Shown here piece after piece: positions 34,978-43,140 of a DNA stretch of 64,000 nucleotides. How positions within the stretch are numbered: position 1 is the stretch's first letter; each line of letters opens with the position of its first letter. The position numbers and the translations under genes were made by a program. The notes below the pieces were generated by a model, which worked only from the letters and a program-made list of their open reading frames with translations, did no database searches and was not told the DNA's origin. The DNA is from Streptomyces sclerotialus (GTDB taxonomy: Bacteria > Actinomycetota > Actinomycetes > Streptomycetales > Streptomycetaceae): assembly GCF_040907265.1 (NCBI RefSeq), contig NZ_JBFOHP010000002.1, positions 5,890,001-5,954,000 of the forward strand, in the 5' to 3' direction.

Positions 34978-35014
34978 ACCGCTTACGGGAAGGGCCTCCC
35001 CGTGAGCGGTTCAC
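34974..35014 (+). terminator. Terminator of the thiBPQ operon
   Basis: GTGAACCGCTTACGGG (34974-34989) pairs with CCCGTGAGCGGTTCAC (34999-35014), 16 bp with one wobble, over a 9-nt loop. The TGA of thiQ lies inside the left arm. Confidence 0.75.
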
Positions 35015-35152
35015 TCAGACCCAGGTGTGGGGCGGTGCTGTCGCGCCGCCCAGAACAGGCCGGTTCCCGTTCACCCGCCTCGGAGACTGTTTGAGGCCGC
35101 GGCGTGCCCGGGTAGGCAGGATCGCGTCAATTCCCCTGACGGGAGGAGCACC

Positions 35153-35347
35153 ATGGACAAGGTCATCGACCTGACCGACGCGACGTGGCGCAAAAGCAGC
35201 AGGAGTCAGGCGAGCGACAATTGTGTGGAGGTCGCAGACGACTTCCCCGGTGTTGTGCCCGTGCGCGACTCCAAGGACCCGAGTGGCCCGGTGGTGGTCT
35301 TCGGCGCTGCGGCCTGGACGACTTTCGTCCGGTCGCTCAGGGATTAG
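35153..35347 (+). CDS. DUF397 domain protein
   Basis: 64 residues, MDKVIDLTDATWRKSSRSQA at the start, then NCVEVADDF and PVRDSKDPSGPVVVF, the hallmark pattern of DUF397. In actinobacteria these small proteins usually sit next to an XRE-family regulator and act as its partner in developmental or toxin-antitoxin-like switches. No such regulator gene is present within several kilobases, so this copy is an orphan. ATG 35153 has GGGAGGAG upstream. Confidence 0.9.
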   Translation: MDKVIDLTDATWRKSSRSQASDNCVEVADDFPGVVPVRDSKDPSGPVVVFGAAAWTTFVRSLRD

Positions 35348-35464
35348 GCTCAGCCGGAACTGACCCGCTTGCCTCGCAGTTCTACCGCGTACGTGGGCGG
35401 TACTGAGCCGTGTCGAAGGCTGACCGGTGGACCGTCGGCCAGACTGCGCCGACGGTCCCGCTGC

Positions 35465-36649
35465 TCACCCCGTCAGCGGTCCCGCCGCCAGATGTGCGAC
35501 GCCGCCCGTGACCGCGGCCAGGGCCACGACCAGGACGGACGCGCGGAGGGCCGCGGCGCGGCGGAGGAGGCCGGCGGGGGTGCCGATGCGGCGGAGGGCT
35601 TCCGTCGTCGCGGCGCGGGCCGTGCGGGATTCGGCGGCGGCGAGGAGGACGCTGAGCGCCGTGCAGGCCAGTACCAGGCCGGCGCCGAGCGCGGTGAGCG
35701 GGCCGAAGGAGGCATGGCTGCCGGGGCCGTCCAGGGCGAAAGCGCCGGGGCCGTACACGACGTACCCGGCGTAGCCGCCGGACGCGGCCGCCATCAGGAC
35801 GCCGAGCGGGCGGCCCACCCGGCGGGATTCCTCCTGGAGCACCCGGCCGGCCAGCAGCCGTACCGCGCCGCTGCGGCCCGTGCCCAGGACGCGCCCGGTC
35901 AGGTGCACCAGCCCGGGCGCGGCCAGTACCAGGCCGGCCGCCGACAGCAGCCAGCCGGTCAGCGCGCCCGCCTCGCCGGTGACCAGCCCGCCGGGCAGCG
36001 GCAGCAGCCGGGCGCCGGGGCCGGTGTGGCCCGACGCGTAGACCTCCAGGGCGAGGCCGGCCGCGGTGAGCGCGATGCCCCAGGGCAGGCCTGCCGGGGT
36101 GCCGGGCGTGCGGGGCGGGGCGTCGGCGCACGGCGTGGACGGCTCGTTCCGGCCCGGGCGGAGAGACAGGGCGGTCGCGACGGCGGCGACCACGGGGACG
36201 GCCGCGAGCAGCACGCCGACCGCGCCGTACGGGAGCGGGAACCGGCCGAGCAGCGCCTCCGGGCCCACCGGCGTACCGCCCAGGCCGCCGCGCAGCCGCA
36301 GGAAGACCAGCAGGCCCAGCACGCAGCCCAGGGCGCAGGCGAGCACGGTCGAGGCGGCGGCGGTCAGGGTGAGCCGGACCGGGCCGAGGCCGGCGGCGCT
36401 CATGCCCTCGCGCAGCCGGGCCGCCGGGTCCGTACGGGCCACGGCGACGGCGAGCTGCGCGGTGGCGGCCAGCGGGACCAGGCACCAGGCCAGCCGCAGC
36501 ACCGAGCCCGCGGTGTCGCGCGGCGTGTCGACGGCGTGGCCGAGCGTGGCCAGCAGCAGGAAGGCCGTGCCGGCCGCCGCCATGACGACCAGCAGGCGGC
36601 GCAGTTGCACCGCCGCGCGAGCGCCCCGGGCTAGACGGAGAGCGAGCAC
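35465..36649 (-). CDS. ABC transporter permease (FtsX/MacB-like)
   Basis: About 394 residues, very rich in Ala, Leu and Gly, with roughly ten membrane segments arranged as two groups around a central region. It overlaps the ATPase gene by 19 bp at GTG 36649 (VLALRLARGARAAVQLRR), so the two are coupled. The C-terminal ESRTARAATTEALRRIGTPAGLLRR resembles the cytoplasmic loop of FtsX-type exporters. The substrate is unknown. The start is inferred from overlap, not from a strong ribosome binding site. Confidence 0.7.
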   Translation of the reverse strand: MLALRLARGARAAVQLRRLLVVMAAAGTAFLLLATLGHAVDTPRDTAGSVLRLAWCLVPLAATAQLAVAVARTDPAARLREGMSAAGLGPVRLTLTAAASTVLACALGCVLGLLVFLRLRGGLGGTPVGPEALLGRFPLPYGAVGVLLAAVPVVAAVATALSLRPGRNEPSTPCADAPPRTPGTPAGLPWGIALTAAGLALEVYASGHTGPGARLLPLPGGLVTGEAGALTGWLLSAAGLVLAAPGLVHLTGRVLGTGRSGAVRLLAGRVLQEESRRVGRPLGVLMAAASGGYAGYVVYGPGAFALDGPGSHASFGPLTALGAGLVLACTALSVLLAAAESRTARAATTEALRRIGTPAGLLRRAAALRASVLVVALAAVTGGVAHLAAGPLTG

Positions 36650-37368
36650 TCTTCCCTGCCTTCCGTCTCTGCGGGGCCCTCGGCCGCGGCGGCACCGGAG
36701 CGCCGGCCGTCCAGCAGGGCGAGGGTGCGGTCGGCGAGAGTGGCCGCTTCGGCTTCCTGGGTGGCCAGTACGACGCTGAAGGCGTGGCTGCGGGCGGCGT
36801 TGACGATCGTCCGGAGCACCTGGGCGGCGTCGGCGCGGTGCAGCGGCGCGGTCGGCTCGTCGGCGAACAGCACCTGCGGCCCCGTGGCCAGCGCACGTGC
36901 CACGGACACGCGCTGCTGCTGTGCCCGGTCCAGGGCCGCGGGCCGCCGCTTGGCGCAGTCCGCCACGTCCAGCCGCTCCAGCCACTCGCCGGCGGCCTGC
37001 TTGGCCGCCCGGTGGCCCTCGCCGCGCACCAGGAGCGGCAGCGCGGCGTTCTCCCAGGCGGTCAGCTCGGGGACCAGCCGGGGTTCGGTGCCGATCCAGC
37101 CGAAGCGGTCGAGCCGGAGGCGTTCCCGGCTGGTCGCGGAGAGGGTGTGGACCGGATGGCTGTGGAACCAGACCTCGCCGCTGTCGGCGACGAGCTGCCC
37201 CGAAAGGCACTTCAGGAGCGTGGTCTTGCCGCTGCCGCGCGGACCGGTGACGGCCAGGATCTCCCCTTCGCGCACACCGAGGGAGATGCCGGTGAGTGCG
37301 GGGCTCTGACCGTGGGCGTGGTGCAGTCCGCGAGCCCATAGAACGTCGTTGTCGGGCGGGGCCACCAT
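36631..37368 (-). CDS. ABC transporter ATP-binding protein with degenerate signature
   Basis: 245 residues, LolD/MacB-like. Walker A is GPRGSGKTTLL near residue 46 and Walker B is VLFADEPTAPL. The Q-loop region is IGTEPRLVPELTAWENAAL. The expected LSGGQ signature reads LDRAQQQRVSVARAL, and the D-loop lacks the usual LD. That may lower ATPase activity. ATG 37368 has GAGG upstream; a longer frame to 37509 reaches into an AT-rich inverted repeat and is less likely. It pairs with the permease downstream. Confidence 0.85.
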   Translation of the reverse strand: MVAPPDNDVLWARGLHHAHGQSPALTGISLGVREGEILAVTGPRGSGKTTLLKCLSGQLVADSGEVWFHSHPVHTLSATSRERLRLDRFGWIGTEPRLVPELTAWENAALPLLVRGEGHRAAKQAAGEWLERLDVADCAKRRPAALDRAQQQRVSVARALATGPQVLFADEPTAPLHRADAAQVLRTIVNAARSHAFSVVLATQEAEAATLADRTLALLDGRRSGAAAAEGPAETEGREECSLSV

Positions 37369-37494
37369 CTGCGCACCTCGTGCTCGCTCGCGTCCTTCGT
37401 TCCCCTGACCGGGTGAACGACCATGGAGGGTATCGGTCACAAGCACGGTAGGTACTGCCGGGTCCCGCCATTCACCGGTCAGCACGGAAGACGG

Positions 37495-37533
37495 CCGAGG
37501 TTCACTCATATGGCTTGATATGAGTGACCTCGG
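37495..37533. promoter_or_regulatory. AT-rich inverted repeat upstream of the ABC exporter
   Basis: TCACTCATAT (37502-37511) pairs perfectly with ATATGAGTGA (37518-37527), extended by CCGAGG/CCTCGG with a single T bulge. It is 127 bp upstream of the ATPase start and much richer in AT than its surroundings. It could be an operator or a terminator arriving from the aminotransferase gene. Confidence 0.55.
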
Positions 37534-37586
37534 CCGCCGGGTGTTCCGTTATCCGGTGCCCCTCCTCGGGGACCGTCGAGCAGGTC

Positions 37587-37645
37587 GGGCGGAGCGGGTT
37601 CCGTGGCCCCGCTCCGCCCGTTCCCTCCGGTGAGGGCCGGAGGGA
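37587..37645 (-). terminator. Two hairpins after the aminotransferase gene
   Basis: GGGCGGAGCGGG/CCCGCTCCGCCC (37587-37619, 12 bp) and TCCCTCCGG/CCGGAGGGA (37622-37645, 9 bp) are adjacent. They begin 17 bp after the stop of the minus-strand aminotransferase. Confidence 0.65.
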
Positions 37646-37662
37646 CAGCTCGGTACCGCGGA

Positions 37663-39039
37663 TCAGAGCTTGGTCCAGGCCTCCGTGAGGACGCCGCGCA
37701 GGATCTGCTCGATCTCGTCGAACACCGACTGGTCGGCGATCAGCGGCGGGGCCAGCTGGATGACCGGGTCGCCGCGGTCGTCCGCACGGCAGTACAGACC
37801 GGCGTCGTACAGCGCCTTGGACAGGAAGCCGTACAGGACGCGCTCGGTCTCCTCGTCGTTGAACGACTCCTTGGTGACCTTGTCCTTGACGAGCTCGATG
37901 CCGTAGAAGAAGCCGTTGCCGCGGACGTCGCCGACGATCGGCAGGTCGTGCAGCTTCTGGAGGGTGGAGTAGAAGTTGCCCTCGTTCTCCAGGACGTGCT
38001 TGTTCAGGCCCTCGCGCTCGAAGATGTCGAAGTTCGCCAGCGCCACGGCCGAGGAGACCGGGTGGCCGCCGAAGGTGTAGCCGTGCAGGAAGGTGTTGTC
38101 GCCCTTGTAGAACGGCTCGGCCAGGCGGTCGGAGATGATGCAGGCGCCGATGGGGGAGTAGCCCGAGGTCATGCCCTTGGCGCAGGTGATCATGTCCGGG
38201 ACGTAGCCGAACTTGTCGCACGCGAACATCGTGCCGAGGCGGCCGAACGCGCAGATGACCTCGTCGGAGACGAGCAGCACGTCGTACCGGTCGCAGATCT
38301 CGCGGACGCGCTGGAAGTACCCGGGCGGCGGCGGGAAGCAGCCGCCGGCGTTCTGCACCGGCTCCAGGAAGACCGCGGCGACGGTCTCCGGGCCCTCGAA
38401 GAGGATCTGCTGCTCGATCTGGTCGGCGGCCCAGCGGCCGAAGGCCTCGGGGTCGTCGCCGAAGAGCGGGGCGCGGTAGATGTTGGTGTTCGGCACCTTG
38501 TGCGCGCCGGGGACCAGCGGCTCGAAGGGGGCCTTCAGGCCCGGCAGGCCGGTGATCGACAGGGCGCCCTGCGGGGTGCCGTGGTAGGCCACCGCACGGG
38601 ATATGACCTTGTGCTTGGTGGGCTTGCCGGTGAGCTTGAAGTACTGCTTGGCGAGCTTCCAGGCGGTCTCGACCGCCTCGCCGCCGCCGGTGGTGAAGAA
38701 GACCTTGTTCAGGTCGCCGGGCGCGTAGTGCGCCAGGCGCTCGGAGAGCTCGACGGCCTTGGGGTGGGCGTAGGACCACACCGGGAAGAAGGCGAGCTCC
38801 TGGGCCTGCTTGTACGCCGTCTCGGCCAGCTCGACGCGGCCGTGGCCCGCGTTGACCACGAAGAGGCCGGCGAGGCCGTCGATGTAGCGCTTGCCCTTGT
38901 CGTCGTAGATGTTGGTGCCCTCACCGCGGACGATGGTGGGTACCGGTGCGTTCTCGTACGACGACATGCGGGTGAAGTGCATCCACAGGTGGTCGTACGC
39001 CGTCTTGTCCGTGCTTGTCAGAGACGCGTCGGCGCTCAT
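37663..39039 (-). CDS. Class III omega-aminotransferase, probable polyamine/diamine aminotransferase
   Basis: 458 residues, fold-type I PLP enzyme. The PLP lysine is K288 in DMITCAKGMTSGYSP; the cofactor aspartate is D259 in LLVSDEVICAFGR. The N-terminal LWMHFTRMSSYENAPVPTIV resembles putrescine:pyruvate-type aminotransferases (SpuC family). It is co-oriented with and two bases downstream of the Lrp gene, and divergent from a gamma-aminobutyraldehyde-type dehydrogenase. This suggests deamination of putrescine or related diamines. The substrate is inferred, not proven. Confidence 0.88.
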   Translation of the reverse strand: MSADASLTSTDKTAYDHLWMHFTRMSSYENAPVPTIVRGEGTNIYDDKGKRYIDGLAGLFVVNAGHGRVELAETAYKQAQELAFFPVWSYAHPKAVELSERLAHYAPGDLNKVFFTTGGGEAVETAWKLAKQYFKLTGKPTKHKVISRAVAYHGTPQGALSITGLPGLKAPFEPLVPGAHKVPNTNIYRAPLFGDDPEAFGRWAADQIEQQILFEGPETVAAVFLEPVQNAGGCFPPPPGYFQRVREICDRYDVLLVSDEVICAFGRLGTMFACDKFGYVPDMITCAKGMTSGYSPIGACIISDRLAEPFYKGDNTFLHGYTFGGHPVSSAVALANFDIFEREGLNKHVLENEGNFYSTLQKLHDLPIVGDVRGNGFFYGIELVKDKVTKESFNDEETERVLYGFLSKALYDAGLYCRADDRGDPVIQLAPPLIADQSVFDEIEQILRGVLTEAWTKL

Positions 39040-39041
39040 GG

Positions 39042-39515
39042 TTATCGCGTTCCCCAGGTATAGGTCTGCTTCTTGAGCTTCATGTAGACGAAGCTCTCGG
39101 TGGAGCGCACGCCGGGAAGCGTGCGGATGCGCTTGTTGATCACGTCCAGGAGGTGGTCGTCGTCCTCGCAGACGACCTCGATCAGCAGATCGAAGGAACC
39201 GGCGGTGACGACGCAGTACTCGACCTCGGACATGCCCGTGAGGGCCTCTGCCACGGGATCGACGTCGCCCTCGACGTTGATTCCGACCATTGCCTGCCGC
39301 CGGAAACCGACCGTGAGGGGGTCGGTGACGGCGACGATCTGCATCACACCCTGGTCGAGCAGCTTCTGTACGCGCTGCCGTACGGCCGCCTCGGACAGGC
39401 CCACGGCCTTGCCGATCGCGGCGTACGGACGGCGTCCGTCCTCCTGGAGCTGCTCGATGATCGCCAGGGAGACGGAGTCGATCGACGGAGTGCCGTTTCT
39501 GTCACGAGTGGCCAC
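39042..39515 (-). CDS. Lrp/AsnC-family regulator (EpuRI-like position)
   Basis: 157 residues. The helix-turn-helix is near 20-45 (RPYAAIGKAVGLSEAAVRQR) and the RAM ligand domain spans 70-150 (MVGINVEGDVDPVAEAL, YCVVTAGSFDLLIEV). GTG 39515 has GAGG upstream; a longer frame to 39551 adds residues without family match. In S. coelicolor the Lrp gene in this context (EpuRI) is reported to control polyamine use. It is transcribed with the aminotransferase and diverges from an aldehyde dehydrogenase, with a shared motif between them. Confidence 0.9.
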   Translation of the reverse strand: MATRDRNGTPSIDSVSLAIIEQLQEDGRRPYAAIGKAVGLSEAAVRQRVQKLLDQGVMQIVAVTDPLTVGFRRQAMVGINVEGDVDPVAEALTGMSEVEYCVVTAGSFDLLIEVVCEDDDHLLDVINKRIRTLPGVRSTESFVYMKLKKQTYTWGTR

Positions 39516-39592
39516 GTCCCTCACTGTGCACCAGGCTCGTCCGTCGCGCAAGCCCGATTCGGCGAAATCAGTTGTTCACTGAAGTCGCAGCC

Positions 39593-39607
39593 ACGGAATC
39601 CGTTGTT
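39593..39607. promoter_or_regulatory. Candidate polyamine-regulon operator, copy 1
   Basis: ACGGAATCCGTTGTT lies in the divergent lrp/aldehyde dehydrogenase region. It matches ACGGAATCACTTGTT at 45892-45906, upstream of the second aldehyde dehydrogenase, at 13 of 15 positions. A related GTTGTTCACTG is at 39571, 31 bp from the GTTGTTACTGG at 39602. Confidence 0.5.
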
Positions 39608-39664
39608 ACTGGCGCGTGGGTATGTCGAAAACGGGGATCGCATGGTTAGAGTGGGCGTCTCAAC

Positions 39665-39706
39665 CACCGGACACCTGACACCGGTCATCTGACACCGGAC
39701 ACCTGA
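39665..39706 (+). repeat. Three 14-bp tandem repeats before the aldehyde dehydrogenase
   Basis: CACCGGACACCTGA (39665), CACCGGTCATCTGA (39679) and CACCGGACACCTGA (39693) stand head to tail. They end six bases before the ribosome binding site GGAGGGG. Confidence 0.8.
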
Positions 39707-39721
39707 CAGGAGGGGTCGCAC

Positions 39722-41176
39722 GTGACCACCGAACTGCGTCGTCTGCGCAACTACATCGACGGGGAGTTCCGGGACGCCGCCGACGGCCGCACCACTGACG
39801 TGGTCAACCCGGCGACGGGCGAGGTGTACGCCACCGCCCCGCTGTCCGCGGCCGCCGATGTCGACGCCGCGATGGCCGCCGCGGAAGCCGCCTTCCCGGC
39901 CTGGCGCGACCTGATCCCGGCGGAGCGCCAGAAGGTGCTCCTGAAGATCGCCGACCGCTTCGAGGAGCGCGCCGAGGAACTGATCGCCGCCGAGTCCGAG
40001 AACTGCGGCAAGCCGATCGCCCTCGTACGCTCCGAGGAGATCCCGCCGATGGTGGACCAGATCCGCTTCTTCGCCGGTGCGGCGCGGATGCTGGAGGGCC
40101 GCTCGGCCGGCGAGTACATGGAGGGCCTGACCTCCATCATCCGGCGCGAGCCGGTCGGCGTCTGCGCCCAGGTCGCGCCCTGGAACTACCCGATGATGAT
40201 GGCGGTGTGGAAGTTCGCGCCGGCCATGGCGGCGGGCAACACCGTCGTCATCAAGCCCTCGGACACCACCCCGGCGTCCACGGTCCTCATCGGCGAGATC
40301 ATCGGTGGCGTGCTGGAGGAGCTCGGCCACTCCAAGGGCGTCTTCAACGTCGTCTGCGGTGACCGCGAGACCGGCCGCCTGATGGTCGAGCACCCCGTGC
40401 CCGCGATGGCCTCCATCACCGGCTCGGTCCGGGCCGGCATGCAGGTCGCCGAGTCCGCCTCCAAGGACCTCAAGCGGGTCCACCTGGAGCTGGGCGGCAA
40501 GGCCCCGGTCGTGGTCTTCGAGGACACCGACATCGCCAAGGCCGTCGAGGAGATCTCCACCGCCGGTTACTTCAACGCCGGCCAGGACTGCACGGCCGCC
40601 ACCCGCGTGCTCGTCCAGGAGTCCATCCACGACGAGTTCGTGGCCGCGCTCGCGAAGGCCGCGGCGGACACCAGGACCGGCGCGGTCGACGACGAGGACG
40701 TGCTCTACGGCCCGCTGAACAACGCCAACCAGCTCCAGCAGGTCAAGGGCTTCATCGAGCGGCTGCCCGCGCACGCCAAGATCGAGGCGGGCGGCCGGCA
40801 GGTCGGCGAGAAGGGCTACTTCTTCGCCCCGACCGTCGTCTCCGGCCTCAAGCAGGACGACGAGATCATCCAGAACGAGGTCTTCGGCCCGGTCATCACG
40901 GTCCAGTCCTTCACCGACGAGGACCAGGCCACCGAGTGGGCCAACGGCGTGGAGTACGCGCTCGCCTCCTCGGTGTGGACCAAGGACCACGCCCGTGCCA
41001 TGCGGATGTCCAAGAAGCTCGACTTCGGCTGCGTGTGGATCAACACCCACATCCCGCTCGTCGCCGAGATGCCGCACGGCGGCTTCAAGAAGTCCGGCTA
41101 CGGCAAGGACCTCTCCGCCTACGGCTTCGAGGACTACACCCGCGTCAAGCACGTCATGACCTCGCTGGACGGCTGA
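39722..41176 (+). CDS. Aldehyde dehydrogenase, gamma-aminobutyraldehyde type (copy 1)
   Basis: 484 residues of the NAD(P)-dependent ALDH superfamily. The catalytic cysteine is C290 in NAGQDCTAATRV and the general-base glutamate E256 in HLELGGKAPVV. The C-terminal WINTHIPLVAEMPHGGFKKS and RVKHVM end are typical of gamma-aminobutyraldehyde dehydrogenases (PatD/YdcW). GTG 39722 has a strong GGAGGGG site. It is followed by a PotD-like gene, the same pair as 46004-48860. It probably oxidises aminoaldehydes from putrescine breakdown. Confidence 0.9.
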   Translation: MTTELRRLRNYIDGEFRDAADGRTTDVVNPATGEVYATAPLSAAADVDAAMAAAEAAFPAWRDLIPAERQKVLLKIADRFEERAEELIAAESENCGKPIALVRSEEIPPMVDQIRFFAGAARMLEGRSAGEYMEGLTSIIRREPVGVCAQVAPWNYPMMMAVWKFAPAMAAGNTVVIKPSDTTPASTVLIGEIIGGVLEELGHSKGVFNVVCGDRETGRLMVEHPVPAMASITGSVRAGMQVAESASKDLKRVHLELGGKAPVVVFEDTDIAKAVEEISTAGYFNAGQDCTAATRVLVQESIHDEFVAALAKAAADTRTGAVDDEDVLYGPLNNANQLQQVKGFIERLPAHAKIEAGGRQVGEKGYFFAPTVVSGLKQDDEIIQNEVFGPVITVQSFTDEDQATEWANGVEYALASSVWTKDHARAMRMSKKLDFGCVWINTHIPLVAEMPHGGFKKSGYGKDLSAYGFEDYTRVKHVMTSLDG

Positions 41177-41231
41177 CGGCCGGCGTCGTCACGCCCGAGT
41201 CGGGCGCCGTGCGGGGCGCCTGACACACCGT

Positions 41232-41284
41232 CGCGGGCCGGGTCCCGGCGGCAGACGATCTGTCTGTTGCCGCCCCGGCCCGCG
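41232..41284 (+). terminator. Nested hairpin between aldehyde dehydrogenase 1 and potD1
   Basis: CGCGGGCCGGG (41232-41242) pairs with CCCGGCCCGCG (41274-41284). Inside, GGCGGCA (41247-41253) pairs with TGCCGCC (41268-41274). It would separate or attenuate potD1 expression, which starts 18 bp later. Confidence 0.6.
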
Positions 41285-41302
41285 CCGGGTGAGAGTCCTC
41301 AT

Positions 41303-42475
41303 ATGGCTGGTCTTTCGCGGCGTGCGCTGCTCAGAGGTGTCGGTACGGTCGGATTCCTGGCGGCGGTGACGGGGTGCGGCGTACCGCCCGCGTACGTACG
41401 GGCCGGCGAGCGCGGGGCGCCCGACCGCTCGGCCGCCGACAAGTCCCTCACCTTCGCCAACTGGCCGCTCTACATCGACGTCGACGACCACGACGAGCAG
41501 AAGCGGCCCACGCTGGACGCCTTCGAGCGGCGCACCGGCATCTCGGTGACGTACACCGAGGAGATCAACGACAACGACGAGTTCTTCGGGAAGATCAGCC
41601 CCGCGCTGATGAACCACCAGCCCACCGGGCGCGACCTGATCGTCATCAGCGACTGGATGTGCTCCCGCTACGTACGGCTCGGCTGGGTCCAGGAGATGGA
41701 CCGGGACCGCCAGCCCCACGTCGCGAAGTATCTGGACCCGTTGCTGCGCGAGCCCGCGTTCGACCCGGGCCGCAAGCACTGCGTCCCCTGGCAGTCCGGG
41801 ATCACCGGCATCGCGTACCACCGCAGGAAGCTCGGCCGGGAGATCAAGCACACCAGCGACCTGTGGGCGGACGACCTGCGGGGCCGGGTGACCCTGCTGG
41901 CCGGCATGGACGAGGCGTTCGCGCTGCTCATGCAGGGCGACGGCGTGGACATCACGCGCTGGACCACCGACGACTTCCACACCATGACCGAGCGGATCGC
42001 GGCGCTCGTCCGCAGGAAGCACATCCGTCGCTTCACCGGCAACGACTACATCAAGGACCTGTCCTCGGGCGACGTGCTCGCCGCGCAGGCGTACTCCGGC
42101 GACGTCATCCAGCTCCAGGCCGACGACCCCGACATCGAGTTCGTGGTCCCCGAGGAGGGCGCCGAGCTGTGGTCGGAGAGCCTGATGATCCCCAACCTGG
42201 CCGCGCACAAGCGCAACGCGGAACGGCTCGTCGACCACTACTACGAGCCCGAGGTCGCCGCCGAGCTGGCGACCTGGGTCAACTACGTGTGCCCCGTACC
42301 GGCGGCACGGGACGTGCTGGCCTCGGCGAAGGACAAGGAGACCGCCGCACTGGCCGAGGACCCGCTGATCTTCCCGGACGACGGCATGCGCGGCCGGCTC
42401 GCCATCGCCCGGGACATCAGCTCCGCGGAGCGCCCGGAGCTCTCCAAGGAGTGGAACGCGATCGTGGGCCTGTGA
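41303..42475 (+). CDS. potD: PotD-like polyamine-binding lipoprotein (copy 1, no adjacent transporter)
   Basis: About 390 residues. A twin-arginine-like signal (SRRALLRG) leads to the lipobox VTGC at residue 24. The mature protein shows the PotD/PotF pattern FANWPLYIDV, TGISVTYTEEINDNDEFFGKI and RRFTGNDYIKDLSSGDV. It is clearly paralogous to the protein at 47613. No permease or ATPase is next to it, so it may feed the PotABC proteins encoded at 48.9-51.8 kb. Its TGA abuts the stop of the convergent DUF2690 gene with no spacer. Confidence 0.88.
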   Translation: MAGLSRRALLRGVGTVGFLAAVTGCGVPPAYVRAGERGAPDRSAADKSLTFANWPLYIDVDDHDEQKRPTLDAFERRTGISVTYTEEINDNDEFFGKISPALMNHQPTGRDLIVISDWMCSRYVRLGWVQEMDRDRQPHVAKYLDPLLREPAFDPGRKHCVPWQSGITGIAYHRRKLGREIKHTSDLWADDLRGRVTLLAGMDEAFALLMQGDGVDITRWTTDDFHTMTERIAALVRRKHIRRFTGNDYIKDLSSGDVLAAQAYSGDVIQLQADDPDIEFVVPEEGAELWSESLMIPNLAAHKRNAERLVDHYYEPEVAAELATWVNYVCPVPAARDVLASAKDKETAALAEDPLIFPDDGMRGRLAIARDISSAERPELSKEWNAIVGL

Positions 42476-43039
42476 TCAGGACTGCGGCACGGCACTCTGG
42501 TCCGCGCCGATGCGTACCTCGTAGCCCGGTGCGATGTCCCGGTCCGGGTCGCCCTTGACGTACGTGCCGACGGCCTGCGCCGAGAAGGCGGGGCCGGCCG
42601 GGAGCATGGCCGTGTACTGGGTCCGCCCCGTGCGCACGGGCTTGCGCTGCTTCTTCGTCGGGGAGACGGCGATCTCGATCGTGTCGCCCACCGAGGCGCC
42701 GGTCAGCTTGCCCCACACCGCCCGGCAGCTGGGGCTGTAACGGATCTCGACCCGCATGCTGCCGGCCGTCTCGTCCGCCAGCGTCCTCGCGTCAGGGGCG
42801 CAGCGGGTCTCCTTCGGGTCCAGCCCGTCGCATTCCGCCAGCAGGCAGGTGGGCGGTGCGGTCGCCGGCACGGCGGCGGACGGGGCGGGCGGCCCGGCCC
42901 CGGCGCCCGACCCGGCGCCGCCGCCGTCCGCGAGCAGGGGAATGCCCACGGTCAGCCCCGTCGTCACCGCGGCCACGATCACGGCCCCGAGCAGGGTCTC
43001 GGGGCCGTGTCTCCGTACCCATGAGTTCTCGCCGGCCAC
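42476..43039 (-). CDS. DUF2690 family protein with one membrane anchor
   Basis: 187 residues. A short cytoplasmic start (VAGENSWVRRHGPETLL) precedes a membrane segment (LGAVIVAAVTTGLTVGIPLL), a Gly/Ala/Pro linker and the DUF2690 domain CLLAECDGLDPKETRCAPDA. The four cysteines could form two disulphides outside the cell. The usual N-terminal helix-turn-helix of many DUF2690 proteins is absent. GTG 43039 has GGGAGG six bases upstream. A 12-bp palindrome lies just before it. Function unknown. Confidence 0.8.
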   Translation of the reverse strand: MAGENSWVRRHGPETLLGAVIVAAVTTGLTVGIPLLADGGGAGSGAGAGPPAPSAAVPATAPPTCLLAECDGLDPKETRCAPDARTLADETAGSMRVEIRYSPSCRAVWGKLTGASVGDTIEIAVSPTKKQRKPVRTGRTQYTAMLPAGPAFSAQAVGTYVKGDPDRDIAPGYEVRIGADQSAVPQS

Positions 43040-43049
43040 GCCACCTCCC

Positions 43050-43070
43050 GATGTACGTGTACACGTCATC
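43050..43070. promoter_or_regulatory. Palindrome in the DUF2690 promoter
   Basis: ACGTGTACACGT (43055-43066) is a perfect 12-bp palindrome; flanking GATG and CATC extend it with one bulged T. It lies 16 bp upstream of the GTG at 43039, a usual repressor position. Confidence 0.5.
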
Positions 43071-43140
43071 AGAAGGGTAGGCGGGCGCGGCCGGATACGA
43101 CCCGGGCAGAACCGGCCGTTGTGGCGTCGGGGTCCGTGGG

